A stretch of DNA of 64,000 bases, taken from assembly GCF_040939455.1 (NCBI RefSeq), contig NC_134136.1:102226014-102290013 (forward strand), in the 5' to 3' direction. Source of the stretch: Microcebus murinus (lineage: Eukaryota; Chordata; Mammalia; Primates; Cheirogaleidae). The notes beneath the pieces were generated by a model that saw only the letters and a program-made list of their open reading frames with translations, did no database searches and had not been told where the DNA came from. Both the position numbers and the translations under genes were made by a program. Positions within the stretch are counted from its first letter, which is position 1; each line of letters starts with the position of its first letter. Of the stretch, positions 50,630-59,750 are shown in pieces.

Positions 50630-52060
50630 CGTCTTCTGTCTCCTTAATTGCACAGGTGGAGATAGATGGTAGGAACGGGAGCAGTTCCTATCTCAGCTCC
50701 ACCCCCAAGGCGGGGCTAGAAACTTTGGAACTGAAGGCACAGCCCCAAGTCACCAGAGTGTGTGGGTCGTAACGTCTCTCTGACTTGTATTCACCACAGG
50801 CTGCTTCCTACTAGCCTAGGCCCTGCCCAGGCAAACTCCAGGGTCTGGACACCGAACGCAGAAGACTTGTGCAGATAGAGACTGGCCTGAAGCCAGCAGG
50901 CCCGTATTCAATCCCACGGAATCCCGTCTTCTGTCCCTTTAATTGCACAGGTGGGGATAAGTGGTAGGAATGGGAACAGTTCCTATCTCAGCTCTGCCCT
51001 CAAGACGGGTAGAGAGACTTTGGAGCCAAAGGCTCAGCCACAAGACACTGGAGCGTGGTGGAGGTAAAGTCTCTCTGCCTTATAGCCACTAAGGTCAGTC
51101 TCTCTCCCACGAGGCTCAGCCCTGCCCAGGCGGGTTCCGCACTCTGGACACAGAGCGCAGGAGACCTGTGCAGGGAGAGACTGACCAGAGGCAGGCAGGT
51201 AGTCAATGGGACCCACCTATCCCAGCCTTTTGTCTCTTTAATTACCCAGGTGGAGATAAGCGGCAGGAATGAGATCAGTTCCTATCACAGCTCCGCCCCC
51301 TAGGCGGGGACAGAGACTTTGGAGCCGAAGGCTCAGCCACAAGACACGGGATGGTGGTAGACGTAAAGTCTCTCTGCCTTATAGCCGCTAAGGGCAGCCT
51401 CCTTCGATGGTAGGCCCTGTCCAGGCGGGCTCTGCACTCTGGACACAGAGCGCGGGAGACCTGTGCAGTGAGAGATTGTCCTGAAGCCAGGTCCACCAGG
51501 CCCCGTGTTCTGTCTCTTTAATTCCACAGGTGGAGATAAGCGGCAGGAACGGGAGCAGTTTCTATCTCGGTTCCGCCCCCAAGGCGGGGATACAAACTTT
51601 GGAGCCAAAGGCCTAGCCCCAAATCCCTGGATGTGGGGGTCGTAAAATATCTCTGCCTTATAATCACTGACGGCTGCCTCCTGCAAGGCCCAGCTCTGCC
51701 CAGGGGGGCTCCACACTCTGGGCACAGCACGAGGGAGACCTGTGCAGGGAGAGACTGACCAAAAGCAGGCAGGCAGGCAGTCAATGGGACCCACCTATCC
51801 CTGCCTTTTGTCTCTTGAATTACCCAGGTGGAGATAAGCAGCAGGAATGAGAACAGTTTCTATCTCAGCTCCACCCCCAAGGCTGGAACAGAGACTTCAG
51901 AGCCCAGGGCGGGGCTCCGGGTCGCAGGAAAGTGTGGAAGGCAATGTTTCTTTGCCTTAAATCCGCCAAAGGCAATCTCCCCTGTAGCACTGCCCCGTCC
52001 AGGCAGGTTCCACTCTCTGAGCACAGAGTCAGTGCCCCTTGTGCAGCAAGTGATGGTCCA
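50630..52060 (-). repeat. Five tandem 5' UTR monomers of about 280-300 bp
   Basis: The anchor CNCAGGTGG recurs at 50651, 50946, 51245, 51525 and 51823, spacings of 295, 299, 280 and 298. Each unit, read on the plus strand, runs CTTTAATTNCACAGGTGGAG, GGTAGGAAYGGGAACAG, a GGCGGGG box, TTTGGAGCC, a TCTCTCTGCCTTATAG stretch, CCTGCCCAGGCGG, CTCTGGACACAGAGCG and GACCTGTGCAG. The units differ from each other by point changes and small indels, with units 3 and 5 sharing ATTACCCAGG. They lie between the unique L1 leader and ORF1, so they are probably promoter repeats, comparable in kind to the monomers of rodent L1s. Confidence 0.93.
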
Positions 52061-52823
52061 ATATCAAATTGGTGGAGTAGTAGCGCGTACCAGCGCTTTC
52101 TCTGCGCCTCCTCTCCAAACCCCAAGCCCAAGTCAGCGCTGGAATGCGGGGGCGGGAGCTGTTGCCGGAGGGGCAGAGGGAGGGGGGTCCTAATGGATCA
52201 AGGAGTCTAACTTTGCGCACTCTGACCTCTCAGTGCTATCCCAAACCTCCTCTATATCCAAAGTCAAAGCCTCCTGCTGTGTAAACTCCCCTTAACCTTG
52301 ACCTGGGAGTGTTCGGCAAGGCTCTGGTTCCTGCTGCACGGAGAGCGGTTGCTGCGCGCGGACCCTCCCCCACCGTAAACCGCGGCCGCTGTGTGCTCTG
52401 GCGAACTCAGCGTGTTCCCTGCTCTAGTCTCCTCTCCACACGGCTTAGTCCCGTGCTGCCACTTCTCACCAACTTCAGGCACCTCCCGGCCTACGTGGGA
52501 GTGGAGCTTGGTGTGGGAGGGGGTGTTTCTCAGCACCGGGTAAGGCTGGCGCCACTGCCAGCCAGCAGCAGCTTAAATCGCGCCTCGCTCCCTCCCTGTT
52601 GTGTGCCTCCGAATCCCCGAGTTTTGCGGAAGAATGATCAGTTCACCTTTGCTTTAGGCTGTAAATGGTCTTATCCCTCCGTTTCCTGGTGGATGTCTGC
52701 AGGCTTGCGAAGCTGGTCTCGTGGAAGTGCAGATCGCTCGAGTGTGGCTATCCACTTTCTTCACTTTTCGCTCTGGGAGCAGAGAGCCAGGAGGGCACCC
52801 CTACTCCGCCATTTTTTCCTCCT
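52061..52823 (-). promoter_or_regulatory. GC-rich L1 leader with YY1-like start box
   Basis: About 760 bp of CpG-rich unique leader at the extreme 5' end of the young L1. The minus strand starts AGGAGGAAAAAATGGCGGAG; AAAATGGCGG fits a YY1 site and occupies the same place as the box that positions initiation in human L1. GCGCG- and GCGGCCGC-like strings (52355-52390) make it a local CpG island in an AT-rich region. Likely the L1 core promoter; methylation would be expected. Also carries an open reading frame on the opposite strand. Confidence 0.75.
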
Positions 52824-52836
52824 ACTGAATTCTTAA
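52309..52836 (+). other. Antisense ORF in the L1 leader (175 codons), uncertain
   Basis: Open on the strand opposite to L1, rich in R, P, S and A, with no domain I recognise. It begins inside the L1 5' UTR, crosses the L1 end at 52823 and stops 13 bp into the flank within the target duplication. The position recalls the primate antisense ORF0 of human L1, but the sequence is not known to be related. GC-rich DNA is often open by chance, so coding is unproven. Confidence 0.2.
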
Positions 52837-53525
52837 GTTCCAGAATTTCTGCTTGTTTTTTATTATTATTTTAACGTCTTTGTTAAATTTATCTGATAGG
52901 CTTCTGAGTTCCTTCTCTGTGTTGTCTTGAAGTTCATTGAGCTTCTCAGGACAGCTATTTTGGAATTCTTCATCTGAAAGGTCACATATCTCCATCATTC
53001 CAGGATTTGTCACTGATACCTTATTTAGTTTGTTTGGTGAGGTCGTGTTTTCCTGAGTGTTCCCGATGCTTGTGGATATTCACTGATGTCTGGGCACTGA
53101 AGAGTTAGGTATTTATTTTAATCTTTACAGTGTGGGCTTGTTTGAACCCATCCTTCTTGAGAAGGCTTTCTAGGTATACAAAGGTAATTCAGTGTTGTGA
53201 TCTAAGTCTTTAGTCACTGCAGCTGTGTCAGCTCTGGAGGTGCCCCAAGCTTAGTAATGCTGTGACTCTTGCAGACTCTTGGTGGTGCCGCCTTGGTGGA
53301 CTTGGGTAAGACATGGGAGAATTCCTTGGATTACCAGGCAACGTTTCCCACTCTCTTCCCTCACTCTCTGTGCTCGGCTGCTGGAACTGGGGGAGGAGTG
53401 ATGTGGGAACTCCCTAGTGGCGATTAGCGCCACATCACACCTGAACCCAGCCCAGTCTCACACAAAGCTTGTGGTGACTTTTGCCTGGCTACCTCTAGTG
53501 TTTATTCAAAGTCTATGCACTCTTT

Positions 53526-53866
53526 TTTTTTTTTTTTTTTTTTTTTTTTGAGACAGAGTCTCTCTTTGTTGCCCAGGCTAGAGTGAGTGCCGTGGCGTCA
53601 GCCTAGCTCACAGCAACCTCAAACTCCTGGGCTCAAGTGATCCTTCTGCCTCAGCCTCCCGGGTAGCTGGGACTACAGGCATGCGCCACCATGCCCGGCT
53701 AATTTTTTATATATATATCAGTTGGCCAATTAATTTCTTTCTATTTATAGTAGAGACGGGGTCTCGCTCTTGCTCAGGCTGGTTTTGAACTCCTGACCTT
53801 GAGCAATCCGCCCGCCTCGGCCTCCCAAGAGCTAGGATTACAGGCGTGAGCCACAGCGCCCGGCCA
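53526..53866 (-). mobile_element. Young Alu SINE in the outer L1
   Basis: Reverse full-length Alu, T tail of about 25-28, lemur-type middle, variant CCTCCCAAGAGCTAGG and terminal CCACAGCGCCCGGCC. Perfect target duplication CTATGCACTCTTT at 53513-53525 and 53867-53879. Confidence 0.97.
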
Positions 53867-54748
53867 CTATGCACTCTTTAGTTAGCAGGTGGTGAATCCT
53901 GCCAGGACTGGGTCCTTCCCTTCAGGGCAGCATGTATACTTGTGGCCCAGAGGGTCCAGAAATGCCTTCCAGGAACTAAGGCCTGGACTCAGGGTCTTCA
54001 GGAGTCTCCTTGGTACTTTATTTTACTGTGGCTGAGCTGGTACACAAGCTGCAAAACAAATCCTCTGAAATTATCCCTTTTCTTTCCCCAAGTTGGAAGA
54101 AGGTTTTCTGAGCTGCACGGCCTATATTTGGGGTGGGGGTGACACAGACTTTGGCTTGGCCACCAGCACTGGTGTCTCACTGGGTCATGTACACCCCAAG
54201 TTTACTGGGTCTGAGCTAGGATAGCAATAGGAATTGCTCAAGGATTGCAGCCTTTGTGGTCTCACTGTCTTATGAATTTAGTCCAGTTCCCAAGTTGCTT
54301 TTTGTCAGCCTGTGGTGGGGCTAGCTGAATCTGGGGTTTCATGGTGGAGAATTTCCTTCTGGCTGGACTGGTCAAAATGCTCCCTCTATGGGCACTGGCA
54401 GAATTCTGCCCTGTGCTGTGTTCCCCTGTGCCAGGGCAGCTCTGGGTTTCAGTGCATAGTCCCTTAATCACTTCACTCTTTCCTGGGCACACAGACTCTC
54501 TCTCCACTTGGGTTGCAGGCATGACACTACCAGGGGATTGGGGAGAGGTGGGGTAGGCAATGCAAGATTGTCTTTCCTGCCATCTTCAATGTCTCTTTCC
54601 TTTATATAATGTTAAAACCAGGTAGCAAGATTGCTCACCTAATTTTTTTGCTGCTTCTGAAGGTGCTTGCTTGTGTGGGTAGTTGGGAAATTGGTGTTCA
54701 TGCAGAAGGACATCGCTGGAGGTTTCTATTCGGCCATCTTCTGATTTC

Positions 54749-55249
54749 CGTAATTAAATGCTGAACAAAACAAAAGAAATCTTTAGTCTTGCCTCAAGCC
54801 AATATGAAAAAGAGTCGCAGTTTATTACCTCATTTCTAATCTTGAGTCAGTTCCCAAGCCCAGAGCAATCAGCCTGCAATTCTACTGAAGTCTCACCACA
54901 ATTGAGTACTCTGTATTTCTTTGTTAGGCTTCTCAGGTGACTGAGATTCACTAGGTGCTAAAGTAGGGAAATCCAAATATTTCAGGTACAATTGTAAAAG
55001 GTCAATTAACACTAATTTTTGAAGACACAGTTGTCGCTATAGTCTAGAATCAAAATATAAAGTGCTGGGATTTCATAGGAAGTTTCAACACGAATGTATA
55101 TGGTCCTAGATAGAAGTATATGTAAGTATCTGTGTACGCATGTATGAATGCATGCCTATTCATGCTATATTAGGATCTTAACAATGGTCTGTTGTATCTT
55201 AGAAAATTTCAAGTAGAAGCCTTTGAACCTCCTCCTTCCTGCCAACATA
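54749..55249. other. No recognised feature
   Basis: Unique-looking sequence right of the outer L1. I looked here for a target duplication with the left edge near 42130 and found none that convinces. Confidence 0.4.
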
Positions 55250-55600
55250 GTGAGTAAGATGTCCCTGGGAGAAATAGCAGAGATTAGAACCACCATCAGT
55301 GAATCAAAATAAGCAGGCATGGTAATTGTCAGCACATCACTATTTGGTTCTTCAGTTTGGTCAGCATAGAATGTTTATGGGACTTGGAGAAGGATAGTAG
55401 ATTACCATAACCTTAATGAGGCAATGACTCTAACCGTGACTGCTGTTGCAGATGTGTTTTCTTAGCTAGAAAAAAATCATTGTAGCTCTTGGCATTCAGT
55501 ATTCATCTATTGATTTTGTGAATGCATTTTTCTCCATTTCAACAAACTGAGACACCCAGAAGTAGTTTGCATTTCCCCGAGACAAGTTTGCTTGACTGCC
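55250..55600 (+). pseudogene. ERV-L pol relic (reverse transcriptase part)
   Basis: The plus strand at about 55280-55595 resembles the beginning of the reverse transcriptase region of ERV-L elements in word order and spacing. It carries stops and frameshifts (for example the TAG at 55463-55465), so it is an old dead copy. No LTR was recognised on either side. The call rests on pattern memory over about 300 bp. Confidence 0.6.
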
Positions 55601-55975
55601 TCTCTTTACCACCTCTCTCCAGACTTTTCTCCACTTGTCTTAATTTCTCTCCTAAACAAAATACTGTCCTCTTACTATAGGAAAAAGAAGAATGAGCCAA
55701 GTACTCTACAAAGGAAAGGAGGCATAGTTTTCAGGATTTTTTTTTTTTATGAGAGGGGCAGAAACATAACTATGGACAAGGGTATATGCTCCAGGCTAAT
55801 TTTAAAGACCCTACTGAACTTGGAATTATGCTGCTCAGTTTAGCAAAAATGAATGATCCCTAAATACACTAGACGTTGGGAATGCCAACATGAATAAATC
55901 AATGACTGACCCTTCCTTGAGAAAGGTTCTTGAATTCTGGCGAGGAGCATAGAGACATAAACTGATTCATTCCTT
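55601..55975. other. No recognised feature
   Basis: The 83-codon ORF at 55592-55843 has no domain. A T10 run lies at 55739-55748. Confidence 0.4.
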
Positions 55976-57720
55976 CATCTCATGAATGCTCAATGTCTAC
56001 TCTGTGCCAGGAACTACATTACAAAGAAGACATGGTTGATGTCCTCCTGAGAACTATTTTTTAATGGGGAAGATAGATTTTAGTCAAAAATCCAAACAAA
56101 CAAAATGTGGAAATGTCTCTATGATACATTAATAAAAGGAGAAATGTATTAATGATAGCCCAAGAGAGGAGTTTAACCTGATCTTAGACGTGAAGGGTAG
56201 CTTCCACGTGGTGATAAGAAATGGGGGATAAGTTGCCAGGTGGTGTGAATATCATTCACCTTGGTCCTGTTCTAGGTAGGAGATAATTAATTAAAAATCT
56301 AGGGAAGCTCAGTATGATGGGAGGTCAGAAAATAATGCAGGATTTGCGAGAGATAAAGCTTGGGAAGTGGAGACCAGATCATGCAGTGCCTTGTAAGCCA
56401 TGTTAAAAATTGCAGTCTTTATTCTAACACTATGAAACTATTGAATATTTTTCAGCAGCTGGGTGACATGATGATATGTGAACTTTCTGACAATACCATG
56501 GAGCAGTGTTTATAAGGAGGTAAGAATGGACATACACAAACCCATTAAGATGCTGTTAAAATAATCAGATGAATGGCAGTGAGAATTATTTCTAGACAAA
56601 TGGTGATAGAAATATAAATAAATGTGTTCAAGAAATATTTCAGGATTAAAACTACTTACAAGACAATGATATGAAAAGTGAGAAATAGGGTTATATCAAG
56701 GGTGACTTCTTATTTTTTGGCTTGTATATCTGCCTAGTCTACAGTGCCATTCTCCAAGAGAACAGTAATGAAGGACTATGTTTTTGAGGAAAGACAAAAC
56801 ATTTTATTTTATATATCTATGTATCTATGTCACATTGAAGTATAAAGGATGGGCAAATATATCAAAAGTACATGATATAGTAGTTCCTCAAAAAATTAAA
56901 CAGGATTACCATGTGATCTAGCAATTCCAGTTCTGGGTATGTACCCAAAAGAAATGAAATCAAGGACTTGAACAGATATTTGTACCCAAATGTTTATAGC
57001 AGCATCATTCACAATAGGTAAAAGGTGGAAACAAACTAAATGTCTATTGAAAGATGAATAAATAGACAAAATGTGTTACATATATGCAGTGGAATATTAT
57101 TCAGCCTTAAACAGGAATGAAATTCTGATGCTTGCTACAACATGGAAGAACCTTGAAAATATTATGCTAAGTGAAACAAGCCAGACACAAGAGAACAAAT
57201 ATTGTATGATTCGACCTTATATAAAGAACCCAGAATAGGCAAATTCATACAAACAGAAATTAGGATGGTGGTTGCCAGGGGCAGGAAGGGAATTGTTGTT
57301 TAATGGGTATGGAGTTCCAGTTTGGGAAGATGAAAAAATTCTGGAAATGGATGTTGCTCATAGTTGTGTAACAATGTGAATGAACTTAATGATACTGAAC
57401 TATATACTTCAAAATGATTAAAATGGTAAATTTTACGTTATCTTTATTGTGCCATAATAAAAAAGTATGTGGATCTGGAGCTCAGAGTTCTAGGCTAAAG
57501 ATGTAAAGGAGCATGTCATCATGGTATTTATGACAAATGAAGCCATGTAAAATTGCCTTTTGAATGTAGGATGGAAGGAAAAGAGAGTCTAGAACTAAAC
57601 CTGATGAATTCAAATATTAATAACTATGTAGAGGAGGATTTGTCATTGAAAAGGGCAGGGAACAAATGGCTAGAAGTATGAGAGGAAGACAAAAGAAGTA
57701 TAATGTAAGGGAAGTTAAGG
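55976..57720 (+). repeat. Ancient mammalian repeat, split by an L1M 3' end
   Basis: Left part: CTACTCTGTGCCAGGAACTA, GAGACCAGATCATGCAGTGC, CTTGTAAGCCATGTTAAAAA and GCAGCTGGGTGACATGATGA. Right part after 57470: CCTGATGAATTCAAATATTA and CATTGAAAAGGGCAGGGAAC. These strings in this order belong to a long, very common old mammalian repeat whose family I do not name with certainty (perhaps L2-clade). It is non-coding now. Confidence 0.5.
56860..57470 (+). mobile_element. L1M 3' end, 5'-truncated, sense
   Basis: Plus-strand L1 text: TAGCAATTCCAGTTCTGGGT, AATGTTTATAGCAGCATCAT, GTGGAATATTATTCAGCCTT (ORF2 end), then the 3' UTR AGATTAGGATGG-like stretch (57262-57275), GGTGGTTGCCAGGGGCAGG and AAAATGGTAAATTTTACGTT, ending with an A-rich tail at 57462. 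Typical of L1MB/L1MC. No intact frame. Confidence 0.88.
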
Positions 57721-59712
57721 GGAGAAAATATTTCTAAGAGGCAGATATCGGTAGTGTTTCATTGCTACTTGAATCCTTGGTGGAAGGATCCTATTTATCT
57801 TAAACATTACCCTTTGGGGCTGTAATGTATAGTAGTTTATTTTTGCTGTAAAGCAAAGCTCTCTGTAATTCTAGCTTGAGCTTTTTTTCCTATTTAATTT
57901 GTCATAGGAAGTTCCCCATCAGACCACAGATGTGGTTTGAAGAAGTTAAAGTAATTTGGCAGGAGTAAGGCACTCTGGATGTATGAGTTATCTGTGTATG
58001 CAAATTACTTAGGCCGTTAGAACCTGCTTGGTCTCAATGCTATACATATATCTTTTCACTCGATATTTAAGAGCTTCTGAAAATACTAGAATTTATGGTT
58101 AGGTGTAACAGATTATATCCAATTCATGATAAACAGCTGAGGTCAGATATCCCCATGGTCCCTTGGGCCAGGAATTCAGCCTTTGTGAGCTGATCTAGAG
58201 CTCCTTCTCAAGAAAAAATAAACTTAGTAAAGCAGGTATGACTTTGCTACAAAAGTTTGGGGTCCTCCTCCATGATTCTTCTTTCATGGTTTACAGAACA
58301 CATCCTTACTTGCTTATAAGGGTCAGTTGACAAAGTCACTTGTCCTGCGCCTTGGACCAACTAGATAGGCTTTTTGTTGCTTTGGGCCCCACTAAAACAA
58401 ACAAGCTTTTTGATTTATCCAATACATAGATCTAGCTAGAACAATATGATGTAGTATATTTCTAAAATATCTCAAGAGGTCTCCCAAGCATGTTTAGTGG
58501 TAAGGAAATCAAGATGTATAAATGTATCTTTTATTTTGTATCAGATCAAAGAGACTCCAGAAAAATTTCCTGGGGTAGTAAAAACTTGTCCTTCTCCATT
58601 GCTGCCACTATAGTCAAGCATTTAGGGCGCCATTTACTTTCTTCCTGGATCCTATTGCAGAAAGTCATTACTGTAGAGGTCTATCACAATGACCTACAAG
58701 AAGATGAGTTAGTTAGGGTCCCTATAGACTAAACAATGGCAGAAAGCCTAAGAGATGACATACTCCTATGGCAGGATTGTGAAAGTTTACTCCTGTCCTG
58801 CAAGTCCTGAGATAATAAAACCATTCTGAAATGTAGTTGAGTTAGGAAAAATAAACTTCATAAAGCATGTCAACCATTGTTGGCAGTCATGCATGATCTT
58901 AGTAGCAGTGTTAAAGTAAGCATGGTTATGAACATGTGTGAGAAGAAACAATAAAAACACAGCGTAAATCATGTCTCTCTTTTTGTGCAAAGTTGGAAGT
59001 AAACAATAATAATAAAAAAAAACCTCTGAAGTACTGAAAATTATATTCACTGAGGCCTGGCCTTCCCTTTTCAAATTTTTTTCCTATATTCACAGGCTAT
59101 CTATCCCCTTCTCCATTTTCCTGCCCATCCAATGCCCAGTATCCATTTCCTCTCTGAAACAGGAAAGTGTCAAAACTCAAGCATTTAGAGTAGTTGAACG
59201 ATGGGCTAATTGACCTCCCTGCATTATCTCAGCCAAGAATTGGGACCTTAATGCTTTCAATTGTTAACTGAAAAGCTGTGTCCCATAATAAAGGAATTTC
59301 AGGCATTGCCAAGCAAGTGGAGATACATTTTGAGATAATAATATATTTGAAATATGTGAAAATAAACTTGATTTAGTCAGTTTTGGGTGATTGTATAGCA
59401 GGATCCAGAAGGTAAAATATGCATTTTTATTCACCTAGAAACACACCCTGGGGGAGATGAGGTCATGAGGGATGGCTTTTCTGAAGGTTAGACCCAAGAT
59501 AATGCTAGAGAAAAAGCAAGAGCTTCTCTGACCAAGGATTACTGAATTTAGGGTATTGTCTTTGAAGTAGATATCTATAGGTTGGCTACTGCTCTTACTT
59601 TGGGCTAATGGCAGAGCCTTTATATTTAGCAATGAATAAAGGAAGCAATCAAATCTTCTGTGTGGGTAAGTTTGGGAATCTCATAGCAGTTTGTAGCGAA
59701 GGCAGAAATTAA

Positions 59713-59750
<38 letters not shown>

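Larger units (their letters stand above)
44886..52823 (-). mobile_element. Full-length young L1 with tandem-monomer 5' UTR
   Basis: A complete reverse-oriented L1 of 7.9 kb (about 7.6 kb without its Alu), flanked by the 11-bp duplication ACTGAATTCTT at 44875-44885 and 52824-52834. Order in L1 sense: GC-rich 5' UTR (52823-50402), ORF1 (50401-49403, intact), ORF2 (49306-45121, broken), 3' UTR with a G-rich tract (45120-44886) and an A-rich tail. The 5' UTR is far longer than the roughly 0.9 kb of human L1 because it holds five tandem units. The 5' end reads AGGAGGAAAAAATGGCGGAG, a YY1-like start. It is inserted in the ORF1 region of the outer L1, same orientation. Confidence 0.97.
42131..54748 (-). 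mobile_element. Outer old L1 of a nested cluster, 3' part missing
   Basis: Minus-strand L1 in pieces: ORF2 N-terminal half and endonuclease region (42131-42747 and 42979-43470), ORF1 region (about 44000-44885, continuing 52835-53030) and a 5' UTR to 54748. Its 5' end on the minus strand reads AGAAGATGGCCGAATAGAAA, a YY1-type start box. Four later insertions sit inside it: an L1 3' end (42748-42978), a partial Alu (43778-43892), a full-length L1 (44886-52823) and an Alu (53526-53866). The C-terminal half of ORF2 and the 3' UTR are absent at the left edge, which is unusual because retrotransposition truncates the 5' end. Confidence 0.88.

Noticed and set aside
51333..51794. 153-codon minus-strand ORF with repeated CPEC-like peptide phrases, and related ORFs at 51000-51206, 51275-51496 and 51865-52131
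   Set aside because: The phrase recurs because the DNA is a tandem array of 5' UTR monomers. The frames shift between units and lie upstream of ORF1, so a zinc-binding repeat protein is not supported.
50630..52060. Tandem repeats considered as a satellite or CRISPR-like array
   Set aside because: The units are contiguous without spacers and lie inside an L1 bounded by one target duplication, so they are part of the L1 5' UTR.
50640..52820. CpG-rich block considered as the promoter island of a host gene
   Set aside because: It lies wholly inside the L1 insertion (44886-52823) and no host exon follows on either strand.
58490..58732. 80-codon plus-strand ORF suspected to be a retroviral remnant
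   Set aside because: I could not match it to a retroviral domain; the surrounding sequence has no LTR or primer-binding site that I can identify.
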